From: JAICYJ01 sp038212095
Lineage (GTDB): Bacteria; Actinomycetota; Thermoleophilia; Gaiellales; JAICJC01
Length of the DNA: 43,122 bases
Direction of reading: 5' to 3'
Assembly: GCA_038212095.1 (NCBI GenBank)
Contig: JBBQUW010000023.1
Coordinates: forward strand, 1 to 43,122
The translations under genes were made by a program, and so were the position numbers. How positions within the stretch are numbered: position 1 is the first letter of the stretch; each line of letters opens with the position of its first letter. The notes under the pieces are model-generated. The model was not told the DNA's origin. It made no database searches and worked only from the letters and a program-made list of their open reading frames with translations. Shown here in pieces: positions 8,681 through 16,820 of this stretch.

Positions 8681-9259
8681 TCATGCCGAGTCCTGCCCCG
8701 CGGCGCCGCGGCGCCGCGCGTAGTAGGCGCGCGCCTTGGCGCGGCTGCCGCAGGTCGACATGTCGCACCACACCCCTGATCGGTTCCGTGTCGCGTCGTA
8801 AAAGGCCCAGCGGCAGTCCGGGTTGCGGCACGTCTTCAACCGGGGCCAGCTGCCGTTGCCGACGGCCGCCACCACGATGCCGAGCAGCCGGCCGAGGCCG
8901 CCGGCAACCCCGCCGGTGCTGGGCGCCAGCGCCACGGTGCCGCCTGGCTCGAAGTTCGGCCGCAGACCGCTGGCATCAGACAGCGCATCGAGCGTTGCAC
9001 AGGCGCGATCGGAGGGCGGCCGGCCGGCGTTGGCGCCCGCCAGCTCGCGCAGAGCCTCGCGCATCGCCACGGCGACCGCCAGCTCGTCCTCGCCGACCGC
9101 GGCCGACACCGGCAACAGGGCGCGCGCCGACAGCCATCGGCGCAGATCGACCGGCTGCTCGAGCTGCTCGTGGCCCTGTTCCGGGCCGGCGGTGTTGATG
9201 AACGCCCGCACCAGCTCGAGCTCGCCGGGAGCGGCGCCACGAACACGTGCTAGTACCAT
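8681..9259 (-). CDS. CGNR zinc-finger/ABATE-domain protein, putative regulator
   Basis: 192 residues with an N-terminal ABATE-like domain (FINTAG start, then RRWL and the AVAMREALREL helix) and a C-terminal CGNR zinc finger. The finger is CRNPDC, then WCDMSTCGSR followed by ARAYYARRR; the eponymous CGNR reads CGSR here. Proteins of this family are usually treated as stress-related transcription regulators, but few have been tested. The ATG at 9259 is chosen because the conserved N-terminus follows directly. A short inverted repeat lies 12 bases upstream over a possible -10, which would suit autoregulation. Confidence 0.78.
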   Translation of the reverse strand: MVLARVRGAAPGELELVRAFINTAGPEQGHEQLEQPVDLRRWLSARALLPVSAAVGEDELAVAVAMREALRELAGANAGRPPSDRACATLDALSDASGLRPNFEPGGTVALAPSTGGVAGGLGRLLGIVVAAVGNGSWPRLKTCRNPDCRWAFYDATRNRSGVWCDMSTCGSRAKARAYYARRRGAAGQDSA

Positions 9260-9271
9260 CGTTTCGCCATT

Positions 9272-9290
9272 GCTGGTCAACCTTACCAGC
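9272..9290. promoter_or_regulatory. Inverted repeat upstream of the CGNR gene
   Basis: GCTGGT, seven bases, ACCAGC. On the minus strand it contains TAAGGT, a possible -10 about 20 nt before the start codon. It could be an operator for the CGNR protein or a small hairpin between the genes. Confidence 0.3.
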
Positions 9291-9308
9291 AACCTTGCGA
9301 CGCTGGTA

Positions 9309-11318
9309 TCAGGGTGCGCTGATCGGCGCCGGTGCCATCTCGAGGTCTCGGCGCAGCTGCTTGATCTCGTCACGCAGCTTGGCCGCGTACTCGAAGCGCA
9401 GCTCCTCGGCGGCCGTGAACATCTCCTGCTCCAACTCCACCACCAGCTTCTCGAGATCGTCGCGGCCAAGCCCCTCGGTGCGGGCGCCGCGGCGGCCGCG
9501 GCCAGGAACGGTCGGCGACTCCTGGGTGAGGAACTCGGCGATGTCCGAGACACCCTTGCGGATGGACTGCGGTGTGATGCCGTGCTCGGCGTTGTAGGCG
9601 AGCTGGATGTCGCGGCGCCGGGTGGTCTCGTCGAGCGCCACCCGGATCGCCTCCGTGATCTTGTCGGCGTACATCAGCACACGCCCGTTCACGTTACGCG
9701 CGGCGCGGCCGATCGTCTGGATCAGCGCCGTCTGACCGCGCAGGAAGCCCTCCTTGTCGGCATCCAGGATCGCGACCAGTGACACCTCTGGCAGGTCGAG
9801 GCCCTCGCGCAGCAGGTTGACCCCGACCAGCACGTCGTACTCCCCCAGCCGCAGGTCGCGCACGATCCTGATCCTCTCCAGCGTGTCGATCTCGCTGTGG
9901 AGGTAGCGCGTGCGGATTCCGGCCTCGAGCAGGTAATCGGTCAGGTCCTCGGACATCTTCTTGGTCAGCGTGGTGACCAGCGTCCGCTCGCCGGCGTCTA
10001 TGCGGCCGCGGATCTCGGCCATCAGATCGTCCACCTGGCGGCGCGTTGGCCGCACCTCCACCTGTGGATCGACCAGGCCGGTGGGCCGGATGATCTGCTC
10101 GGCCACGTGGGTCGACTGCCGCAGCTCGTAGGCGCCAGGCGTGGCCGAGACGAACAGCAGCTGTGGCACACGCTCGAGGAACTCGTCGAACCGCAGCGGG
10201 CGGTTGTCGAGCGCGGACGGCAGCCGGAAGCCGAACTCGACCAGCGTCTGCTTCCGCGAGCGATCGCCCTCGTACATGCCGCCGATCTGCGGCACCGTCT
10301 GGTGGGACTCGTCCACCACCACCATGTAGTCGTCGGGGAAGTAGTCGAGCAGCGTGTGCGGCGGCGTGCCGGCGTCGCGGCCCTCCAGGATCCGGGAGTA
10401 GTTCTCGATGCCGTTGCAAAATCCCATCTCTCGCAGCATCTCCATGTCGTACTCGGTGCGCGATCGCAGCCGGTGGGCCTCGAGCATCTTGCCCTCGGAC
10501 TCGAGCTCGCGCAGGCGGCCGTGGAGCTCGGTGGCGATGCCACCCACGGCCCGCTCAACCTGGTCGCGCTCCATCACATAGTGCGTTGCGGGATAGACCG
10601 CCAGGTGGTCGAACTTGGCAAGCACCTCGCCGGTCATCGGATCGAAGTGCGAGATCGATTCCACCTCGTCTCCAAACAGCGAGATGCGGTAGGCCGACTC
10701 CATGTTCGCCGGCTGCACCTCGATCACGTCGCCGCGGGCGCGGAACTTGCCGCGGCCAAGCACGACGTCGTTGCGGGCGTACTGGATCGAGACCAGCTTC
10801 TCGAGGATGCGCTCGCGCGGGTTCTGGTCACCGACGGCCAGGAACAGCACCATCTCCTCGTAGCGATCGGGCGATCCCATGCCGTAGATGCACGAGACCG
10901 AGGCCACGATCAGCACGTCGCGGCGGGTGAACAGCGCGGCGGTGGCGGCGTGGCGCAGCCGATCGATGTCATCGTTGATCGAGCTGTCCTTCTCGATGTA
11001 GGTGTCCGAGGTGGGCATGTAGGCCTCGGGCTGGTAGTAGTCGTAGTAGCTGACGAAGTACTCAACCGCGTTGTGGGGGAAGTACTCTCGAAACTCGTTG
11101 CACAGCTGCGCGGCCAGCGTCTTGTTGTGCGCGATCACCAGCGTCGGCTTCTGCACCCGCTCGATCAGGCGGGCAACCGTGTGGGTCTTGCCTGTGCCGG
11201 TGGCGCCGAGCAGCGTCGAGAAGCGGTCGCCGCGAGTGACGCACTCGTTCAGCTCCTCGATCGCACGCGGCTGGTCGCCGGTGGGCGAGTAGTCCGCCGA
11301 AACGCGCATCTCAGGCAT
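9309..11318 (-). CDS. uvrB: UvrABC system protein B
   Basis: A 669-residue DNA-damage helicase-like ATPase that receives the lesion from UvrA and recruits UvrC. Visible: Walker A GATGTGKT (residues 38-45), the beta-hairpin YYDYYQPEAY, the DEAD-like VVVDESHQT, motif VI region QTIGRAARN, and the C-terminal UVR domain (ELRFEYAAKLRDEIKQLRRDLE) that binds UvrC. The length is normal. The ATG at 11318 is 6 nt after TAGACT and has no Shine-Dalgarno, so the message is probably leaderless. An SOS box lies immediately upstream of this -10. Confidence 0.97.
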   Translation of the reverse strand: MPEMRVSADYSPTGDQPRAIEELNECVTRGDRFSTLLGATGTGKTHTVARLIERVQKPTLVIAHNKTLAAQLCNEFREYFPHNAVEYFVSYYDYYQPEAYMPTSDTYIEKDSSINDDIDRLRHAATAALFTRRDVLIVASVSCIYGMGSPDRYEEMVLFLAVGDQNPRERILEKLVSIQYARNDVVLGRGKFRARGDVIEVQPANMESAYRISLFGDEVESISHFDPMTGEVLAKFDHLAVYPATHYVMERDQVERAVGGIATELHGRLRELESEGKMLEAHRLRSRTEYDMEMLREMGFCNGIENYSRILEGRDAGTPPHTLLDYFPDDYMVVVDESHQTVPQIGGMYEGDRSRKQTLVEFGFRLPSALDNRPLRFDEFLERVPQLLFVSATPGAYELRQSTHVAEQIIRPTGLVDPQVEVRPTRRQVDDLMAEIRGRIDAGERTLVTTLTKKMSEDLTDYLLEAGIRTRYLHSEIDTLERIRIVRDLRLGEYDVLVGVNLLREGLDLPEVSLVAILDADKEGFLRGQTALIQTIGRAARNVNGRVLMYADKITEAIRVALDETTRRRDIQLAYNAEHGITPQSIRKGVSDIAEFLTQESPTVPGRGRRGARTEGLGRDDLEKLVVELEQEMFTAAEELRFEYAAKLRDEIKQLRRDLEMAPAPISAP

Positions 11319-11324
11319 GCCGGA

Positions 11325-11330
11325 AGTCTA
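11325..11330 (-). promoter_or_regulatory. -10 element of uvrB (leaderless)
   Basis: TAGACT on the minus strand, exactly 6 nt before the uvrB ATG, so transcription should begin at or next to the start codon. Confidence 0.6.
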
Positions 11331-11332
11331 TC

Positions 11333-11346
11333 CGAACGCGCGTTCG
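11333..11346. promoter_or_regulatory. SOS box (LexA site) at uvrB promoter
   Basis: CGAACGCGCGTTCG is a perfect 14-bp palindrome containing GAAC-N4-GTTC. It begins 2 bp upstream of the uvrB -10, inside the -35/-10 spacer. It also lies 27 bp upstream of the -10 of the divergent SRPBCC gene and could affect both. Confidence 0.8.
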
Positions 11347-11373
11347 CAGGACGTCGGCGTCCCCACCGCCGTG

Positions 11374-11379
11374 TACTCT
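11374..11379 (+). promoter_or_regulatory. -10 element of SRPBCC gene (leaderless)
   Basis: TACTCT, 6 nt before the GTG at 11386. Confidence 0.5.
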
Positions 11380-11385
11380 CGCACC

Positions 11386-11823
11386 GTGGCCGTTGTGATC
11401 GAGAAGCACACGTCCGCGGCCGCCTCGCCCGCCGCCGTGTTCGCGTTCCTCCACGACCCGCAGCGACGCGGCGCCTGGGATATCTCGGTGGAACGAGCCA
11501 CGCTCGAGGCCCAGCCGTTGGCGGTGGGTGCCAGGCTGCGGTTGGAAGGGCGGCGGCTGGCACCGTCGTGGCTCGGCGAGTACGTCGAGTACGACCCTCC
11601 GCGCCGCTCCAGCCTGCGGCTGGTGGAAGGCGACGGGATGCCGTTTCACGCCTTCGCCCAAACGATCACGGTCGCGCCCGACCCGGGCGGCTCGCTGGTC
11701 ACGCTGCGGCTGGAGTACGAGCCGGCCGGCGCGCTGCGGATGCTCGAGCCGGTGACGCTGCGAACGCGGCTGCGCAAGGTCAGCGCCGGCTCGCTGAACG
11801 CCGTGCGGGGGCAGTTCGCGTGA
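11386..11823 (+). CDS. SRPBCC (START/polyketide cyclase-like) protein
   Basis: 145 residues with the helix-grip pattern: a first strand VVIEKHTSAAASPAAVFAFLHDPQRRGAWD, a middle SLRLVEGDGMPFHAFAQTITV, and a long C-terminal helix region LRTRLRKVSAGSLNAVRGQF. Such proteins bind a hydrophobic ligand; the ligand is not predictable here. The GTG at 11386 is selected because TACTCT lies 6 nt upstream and the family N-terminus begins there. The frame is open 23 codons further upstream through the SOS box, which is unlikely to be translated. The stop overlaps the methyltransferase start (GTGA), so the two are co-translated. Confidence 0.75.
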   Translation: MAVVIEKHTSAAASPAAVFAFLHDPQRRGAWDISVERATLEAQPLAVGARLRLEGRRLAPSWLGEYVEYDPPRRSSLRLVEGDGMPFHAFAQTITVAPDPGGSLVTLRLEYEPAGALRMLEPVTLRTRLRKVSAGSLNAVRGQFA

Positions 11824-12512
11824 GCGACGCCAACCTCGGCTCGCGGGAGGTGGCGGCGGACTACGACCTGATCTACGCCCAATGGGATGCTCACGTCGAC
11901 CGGTTGGTGCAGATCATGAACGGCCATTTGCCGGTGGTGCCAGGCGGCACCCTGCTGGACGCCAGCTGCAGCTCCGGCCTCTCGCTGGACGCGGCCCACA
12001 GGATCGGGTGGCGAGTCACCGGCGCCGACCCCTCCCCGGCGATGCTCGACCGGGCCCGCGCGCGGGTGCCAGATGCCGAGTACGGGACGGTCGAGATTCG
12101 CTCGCTGGGCCAGATGTTCACGGCCAGATTCGACGCCGCGATCTCGATCGGCAACGCGCTGCCGATGTTGCCGCGAGGGCAGGTGCCGGCCGCCCTGCGT
12201 TCGATGCGGGAGTGCGTGAAGGACGGCGGTGCACTGATGCTGGCGATCCGTGACTTCAGCGACCGCATCAAGTCGGGGGTGTGGCGGGACGATCCGGTGG
12301 CCCGAGTGCAGGCGCGGTTCGTCTACCAGGGCGGCGAGAGCATCATCTACACGCTCGACATCACCGACGCGAACGGCAGCCGGAGCCACGAGCTGACGCT
12401 GCATCCGATCTCACCGCTCGAGCTCGAGGCGGCGGTGCTTGCGGCCGGATTTCACGTCACGCGGGCCAGCCGCATCGCCGGCCGGGTCGTGATCGCCGCC
12501 ACCGCGGTCTGA
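11820..12512 (+). CDS. Class I SAM-dependent methyltransferase
   Basis: 230 residues. Motif I is LLDASCSSGLSLDAA, motif II the acidic ADPSPAMLDRA, and FDAAISIGNALPML follows as the post-motif strand, all typical of Methyltransf_11/25-type Rossmann enzymes. Motif I is unusual in lacking the GxGxG pattern: it reads SCSSG, somewhat like glycine/sarcosine N-methyltransferases. The substrate is unknown. The GTG start overlaps the SRPBCC stop by four bases. The pairing with a ligand-binding SRPBCC protein could indicate a small-molecule modification step. Confidence 0.78.
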   Translation: MSDANLGSREVAADYDLIYAQWDAHVDRLVQIMNGHLPVVPGGTLLDASCSSGLSLDAAHRIGWRVTGADPSPAMLDRARARVPDAEYGTVEIRSLGQMFTARFDAAISIGNALPMLPRGQVPAALRSMRECVKDGGALMLAIRDFSDRIKSGVWRDDPVARVQARFVYQGGESIIYTLDITDANGSRSHELTLHPISPLELEAAVLAAGFHVTRASRIAGRVVIAATAV

Positions 12513-12531
12513 GCCGTATCCGGCCGAGCGC

Positions 12532-13110
12532 TCAGCCGTACAGCTCGGAGTGATAGGCGCGCCGGTACAGCGTCTCCAGGCGCTCCACGTCCGCCACGTA
12601 GGCCCGCGTCTCGGCGAACTGGATCCGAACCGGTCGACCGGCCCGCGTGGCGGCGATCCAGCGGTCGACGTTGGTCTGACCGGCGTTGTATGCGGCCAGA
12701 GCGAGCTCGACGCTGTTGGGATACCGGCCGTAGATCTGTTCCAGGTGCCGCAGGTACCAGCATCCATAGCGGAGGTTGAGATCCGGATCGAGGAGGTCGG
12801 TGGCGGGGTTGAAGGTGGTGCCCCCGGTGTGCAGGGCGATGCCTCGCGCCGTGTCGGGCAGCAGCTGCATCAGGCCGACGGCCCCGGCGGCGCTGCGCGC
12901 ACGCGGGTTGAACTGCGACTCCTCGTACACGACCGCGGCCACGAGGGCTGGATCGAGGTGGTAGAGACGGGCGTTGCCAGACACCTCCGCCGGGTAGTCG
13001 AGCGGGTACCAGAGGCGAACCCACCAACCCGGCTGTTCGTGTCGGACAACGAGGAAGCCCGCCAACCCCAACGCCGCCGCCACCATCACTGCGACCAGCA
13101 GCCGCCTCAC
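12532..13110 (-). CDS. Lytic transglycosylase, Slt-type
   Basis: 192 residues. An N-terminal signal-anchor (residues about 3-21) puts the enzyme outside the membrane. The Slt fold shows VYEESQFNPRARSAAGAVGLMQLLPDTA with catalytic Glu64, then NLRYGCWYLRHL and LALAAYNAGQ. It would cleave peptidoglycan glycan strands to 1,6-anhydromuramoyl products. The gene overlaps coaE by 4 bases (ATGA), so it is in the rpsA-coaE operon. Confidence 0.9.
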   Translation of the reverse strand: MRRLLVAVMVAAALGLAGFLVVRHEQPGWWVRLWYPLDYPAEVSGNARLYHLDPALVAAVVYEESQFNPRARSAAGAVGLMQLLPDTARGIALHTGGTTFNPATDLLDPDLNLRYGCWYLRHLEQIYGRYPNSVELALAAYNAGQTNVDRWIAATRAGRPVRIQFAETRAYVADVERLETLYRRAYHSELYG

Positions 13111-13679
13111 GTCAGCTCGCGCACGAGCTCGCCGACCCAGCGGTCGAGGTCGTCCAGGCTGCCGGTGTTCTGGTAGACGTGCTGGGAGCGGGCGACCTTC
13201 TCGCTCTCGGGGAGCTGATGCGCCATCCGCGCCGCTGCCCCGAGCCGCCGCCGCTCGCGTACCTGCTTCGGCGCCGTGATGGTCACGATCGTGTCGTACC
13301 GCTGTTCGATGCCGGCCTCAAACAGCGTCGGAGCCTCGTGCACCAGCAGCGGCGCGCCCGCGGCCAACTGGTTGTCGCGCCACTCGGCGAACCGCGTGGC
13401 GATCAGCGGCAGCAGCAGCGCCTCCAGCCAGCGGCGCTCGTCCGCGTCCGAGAACACTCGCTCGGCGATCACGCCGCGGTCGACCGTGCCGTCGGCGCTC
13501 ACCACCCGGTCGCCGAAGTGCTCGGCCACGGCCGATCTCACCGCCGGCAGCAGGTAGAGCTCGCGCACCACCTCGTCGCTCGACAAGGTCGATGCGCCGT
13601 GGCGCCGGAACGCGGCCAGCGCCTCCGACTTGCCTGACCCGATGCCGCCGGTCAATCCGACGACCAGGGGTCGGCGCAT
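13107..13679 (-). CDS. coaE: Dephospho-CoA kinase
   Basis: 190 residues, normal length. P-loop GGIGSGKS at residues 11-18, and the substrate segment ASTLSSDEVVREL in place of the usual DADxVxR. The usual LLFE loop appears as PTLFEAGIE, and the lid region as RRRLGAAARM. It catalyses the last step of coenzyme A synthesis, ATP phosphorylation of the ribose 3' hydroxyl. The start codon shares one base with the rpsA stop (TAATG), a common actinobacterial arrangement. Confidence 0.92.
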   Translation of the reverse strand: MRRPLVVGLTGGIGSGKSEALAAFRRHGASTLSSDEVVRELYLLPAVRSAVAEHFGDRVVSADGTVDRGVIAERVFSDADERRWLEALLLPLIATRFAEWRDNQLAAGAPLLVHEAPTLFEAGIEQRYDTIVTITAPKQVRERRRLGAAARMAHQLPESEKVARSQHVYQNTGSLDDLDRWVGELVRELT

Positions 13680-15139
13680 TACTCCTCCGGCGCCTCTTCG
13701 ACGGCAGGCTGACTCTCGCCGACCGGCTCAGCCTCGGCCACGTCGCCCGCCTCAGCCACGGGCTCGTCGTCACCGGCCGGCTCTGCATCTGCCTCAGGCT
13801 TGTCGATCGCCACCGGCTCGTCCGCTGCCACGGGCTCGTCCTCGACGACCGCCTCTGGGTCGGCGGGTGGCTGCGGCGCGTCGGATTCCTCGGCCGGCTC
13901 GTCCCGCTCGGCCTCGGCATCGACGTCCGCAAACACCTCTTCGGACAGACCCAGGTTGGGTACCGGCGCCTCGGCGATGCCGGTGGTGGTGCCGTCCATC
14001 TCGATCCGCTTGACCGTCTCGCCCGCCTCCACGCGCTTCAGCGACAGCGAGAGGCGGCGGCGCTCGGCGTCGATCTCGATCACCTTCACGTTCACCTCGT
14101 CGCCTTGGTTGACGACGTCGCGGGGATTCTCGACGTGATGATCGGCCAGCTCGGAGATGTGCACCAAGCCTTCGACGCCTGACAAGATCTCGGCGAATGC
14201 GCCGAACGTGACCACCTTGGTGATGCGCCCGACCACGACGTCGCCCTGATGGGTCTCGTCGATCACGCGTTGCCAGGGGTCAGTCTGGGTCTGCTTGAGC
14301 CCAAGCGAGATGCGCTGGCGGTCGCGGTCGACGTCCAGCACCTTGACCTTGACCGTCTGGCCGATCTCGAGCACCTCTGAGGGGTGGTTGACGTGGCTCC
14401 ACGACAGCTCCGAGATGTGGATCAGGCCATCGATGCCGTCCAGGTCGACGAACGCGCCGAAGTCGACGATGTTCGAGATCACGCCCTCCACCTCGGTGCC
14501 TGGCGAGAGCCGGTCGAGGATCTGCTGGCGCTGCTCGCGACGCTCCTCCTCGAGCACAGCACGGCGCGACAACACGACGTTGTTGCGGCTGCGGTTGAGC
14601 TCGATCACCTTGCAGCGAAGCGTCTGATCGCGGTACTCGTCCAGATCCTGGACGCGTCGGATGTCGACCAGCGATGCCGGCAAGAAGCCGCGCACGCCGA
14701 GGTCGATGATCAGGCCGCCCTTGACGACCTCGATCACGGCGCCCTCGACCGGCTCGCCGCTCTCCGCGGCAGCCTCGATACGGCGCCACGCCTTCTCGAA
14801 CCGGGCGCGCTTCTTGGACAGGATCAGACGCCCATCGGCGTCCTCCTTCTGCAGCACGAGAGCATCGATGATGTCCCCGACGGTGACCTCTTCGTCCGGG
14901 TTGACCGACCGCCGGATCGAGAGCTCCGAGATCGGGATCACGCCCTCGCTCTTGTAGCCGATGTCGACCAGGATCTCGTCCTTGTCAACGCGTACGACCG
15001 TGCCGCTGACGACGTCGCCCTCACTGAAGTTCGTCATCGTGCGGTCGTAGTCGGGGACGAGCTGGCCGTCCACCTCGATCATCCAGGTGTCGTTGTCCTC
15101 GACGGCCGTTTCAGAGTGCTGCTGGTCGGTTGAAGCCAT
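13679..15139 (-). CDS. rpsA: 30S ribosomal protein S1
   Basis: 486 residues with four S1 RNA-binding domains: about 40-105 (GDVVSGTVVRVDKDEILVD), 125-195 (EGAVIEVVKGGLIIDLG), 212-280 (GTEVEGVISNIVDFGAFVD) and 297-366 (GDVVVGRITKVVTFGAFAE). The third and fourth are the best conserved. Roughly the last 95 residues form an acidic tail rich in Ala, Glu, Pro and Asp, as in many actinobacterial S1 proteins. S1 helps the ribosome bind mRNA. The ATG at 15139 is preceded by GAGAGGA at a long spacing of about 13 nt. The promoter has a good -10 in the intergenic region. Confidence 0.96.
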   Translation of the reverse strand: MASTDQQHSETAVEDNDTWMIEVDGQLVPDYDRTMTNFSEGDVVSGTVVRVDKDEILVDIGYKSEGVIPISELSIRRSVNPDEEVTVGDIIDALVLQKEDADGRLILSKKRARFEKAWRRIEAAAESGEPVEGAVIEVVKGGLIIDLGVRGFLPASLVDIRRVQDLDEYRDQTLRCKVIELNRSRNNVVLSRRAVLEEERREQRQQILDRLSPGTEVEGVISNIVDFGAFVDLDGIDGLIHISELSWSHVNHPSEVLEIGQTVKVKVLDVDRDRQRISLGLKQTQTDPWQRVIDETHQGDVVVGRITKVVTFGAFAEILSGVEGLVHISELADHHVENPRDVVNQGDEVNVKVIEIDAERRRLSLSLKRVEAGETVKRIEMDGTTTGIAEAPVPNLGLSEEVFADVDAEAERDEPAEESDAPQPPADPEAVVEDEPVAADEPVAIDKPEADAEPAGDDEPVAEAGDVAEAEPVGESQPAVEEAPEE

Positions 15140-15212
15140 GTAGGTAGATCAGTCCTCTCAGAATTTTTTTGGCGCACACCGAGTCCACCCGGACAGCCGA
15201 GCGCCGCTGCGC

Positions 15213-15218
15213 AGTATA
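15213..15218 (-). promoter_or_regulatory. -10 element of rpsA
   Basis: TATACT on the minus strand, 73 nt before the rpsA ATG; the best -10 in the window by consensus. The -35 is weak. The leader contains a short A-run followed by GAGAGGA. Confidence 0.55.
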
Positions 15219-15243
15219 CAGGCCGAATTGCGACAGATGACGG

Positions 15244-16389
15244 TTACCGTGCGCTGGTGTACGTGTGGTCGTGGAGCACGATCAGCGCGCCGCCGGCCGG
15301 CACGGTGACGGTGCCGCCGAACGCGAGCGTGACCGTCTCGTCCAGCGGGGCGGGGTTGACGGCCACCGAGGCGTTGGCGAACTCGCGCGTCCACACGTCA
15401 CCCTGGTGCATCGCGACGTCCACCGGCAGCCCGGCATCGACCCGGTAGAGCGGGTCGAGCGCCACCGCCTGATCGATGCCGTACGAGGACTGCGGCCCGG
15501 AGACGAGCAGGTACGAGGCGAGTCCGAACACGCGCGTACCGGGATCCATGCTGCCGCCGTCATCCACCCACGCGCCCACGTGCGCGTCGACAGCGGCCTC
15601 AAAGTAGCGAAACAGCGTCAGCCAGTCGGCCCCGATCCGCGAGGCGAAGCCGGCCCGCAGCGTAACCGCGTCGGTGCTGGCGATCTGACGCGGATCGACC
15701 ACCGTGGCCGGGCCGTTGTCGGCAACCAGCGAGAAGCCGTTGGTCTTGAGCCCACCCCGCACCACCTCGAGCGCCTGGGCCAGGTACAGCGTGCGGTTGT
15801 CATCGGTCATCGGCGCGCCGGTGCGGGGGTCGATCGGCTGCGCTGACCAGTCCTGCCGGTTGCCCACGTCCACCAGCTCGACGCCGCTCCAGCCGTCCGC
15901 CGAAAGCTGGGCGACGACCGCATCCGCCCAGGCTGCCTGGAAGTCGATGTTGCCGAAGTCGAACAGCACCCACTCGGGGTGGTCGAGGGCATGCACCTCA
16001 CCGCCGGCTGCGTCGTGCAGGATCCACTCCGGGTGGTCGCGCCGCACGATGGCCAGGTCGAGGCCGGGCTGGGGGCAGCTGTCGCACGCGCTGAAGCCGT
16101 ACTCCAGCACCCGCGTCTGCCAGGTCAGCACGTTTGGATCGGCAGCCATGAAGCGCTTCGGTGTGCTCGACCAGCCGGGGCTGCCAACCACGTTTCGGTA
16201 GGTGCGGGCCAGGCACGCGGCCTGCGCTGCGGTCGGTGGATCGACCGGCGCGATGGTCAGCGCGACGCTGGGTGGCGCGGTCGCTGCGCAGGTGGCAGGC
16301 GGGGGCGTGGTGGTGCCGGCGGAGGCTCCCAGGCAGCCGGTCGCCAGCAGCACGAGCGCCAGCGTCGCCGCCGTTACGCCCCGCCGCAT
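15244..16389 (-). CDS. Lipoprotein with putative glycosyl hydrolase (GHL15-like) TIM barrel
   Basis: 381 residues. The N-terminus MRRGVTAATLALVLLATGC has a lipobox LATGC, so the protein is probably lipidated at Cys19 and surface-exposed. The body reads like the hypothetical glycosyl hydrolase 15 family: a run of TIM-barrel strands with WILHDAAG, WVLFDFGN, WSGVELVDVGN as a candidate acid strand, LVADNG, and a C-terminal beta domain ending in VTVPAGGALIVLHDHTYTS. No activity is proven for the family. Its start overlaps the zinc-ribbon gene by 16 bases, placing it at the 3' end of the polA transcription unit. Confidence 0.7.
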   Translation of the reverse strand: MRRGVTAATLALVLLATGCLGASAGTTTPPPATCAATAPPSVALTIAPVDPPTAAQAACLARTYRNVVGSPGWSSTPKRFMAADPNVLTWQTRVLEYGFSACDSCPQPGLDLAIVRRDHPEWILHDAAGGEVHALDHPEWVLFDFGNIDFQAAWADAVVAQLSADGWSGVELVDVGNRQDWSAQPIDPRTGAPMTDDNRTLYLAQALEVVRGGLKTNGFSLVADNGPATVVDPRQIASTDAVTLRAGFASRIGADWLTLFRYFEAAVDAHVGAWVDDGGSMDPGTRVFGLASYLLVSGPQSSYGIDQAVALDPLYRVDAGLPVDVAMHQGDVWTREFANASVAVNPAPLDETVTLAFGGTVTVPAGGALIVLHDHTYTSAR

Positions 16390-16820
16390 GCCTCACAGCG
16401 CGTGACAGGAGTGGCGATCAGGCCGCCGTCCGGAGGAGTGATGACCGCCACCGGATCAACCACCATCGCCGAGCCGCACTGGGGACAGAATCCGCCGTCA
16501 GGGTGGTTGTGGTGGAGCGTGAACCGGACGTCTGCCGACAGCACGCGACCGTTGGCCGAGAGCACGCCGCGGTCGCCGCGGACGCGGCCGAACTGCAGTT
16601 GGACGTCGCCCAGCCGCTGCTCGGAGCCGATCTGGACGCTGCCGGTGGCCACTCCCATCGCCGCATCCAGCGCGTCCGGGTACACGGCCGGCAGGAACAG
16701 CTCGGCGATCACCGCCTCCGCGCGCTCGCCGGCCTCCAGCCACAGGTAGCTGCCGGCCTCCTCGCCGCGGTGTGCCGGGATTGCGTACAGCACGCCGGAC
16801 ACCTGCAGCCAGTCGCTCAC
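16374..16820 (-). CDS. Unknown protein with C-terminal zinc ribbon
   Basis: 148 residues, not recognised. A mixed alpha/beta N-terminal part (YLWLEAGERAEAVIAELFLP) is followed by beta-rich sequence. A C-terminal zinc ribbon has FCPQCGSAM and, 25 residues later, TRCEACGG. The GTG at 16820 overlaps the polA stop by four bases (GTGA), so it is translationally coupled to DNA polymerase I. Its end overlaps the lipoprotein start. The coupling to polA may be only operon convenience; a nucleic-acid role is possible but unproven. Confidence 0.65.
   Translation of the reverse strand: MSDWLQVSGVLYAIPAHRGEEAGSYLWLEAGERAEAVIAELFLPAVYPDALDAAMGVATGSVQIGSEQRLGDVQLQFGRVRGDRGVLSANGRVLSADVRFTLHHNHPDGGFCPQCGSAMVVDPVAVITPPDGGLIATPVTRCEACGGA

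Noticed and set aside
11317..11385. 23-codon upstream extension of the SRPBCC gene
   Set aside because: It would be translated through the SOS box and the -10 element; the GTG at 11386 fits the family start and the leaderless spacing.
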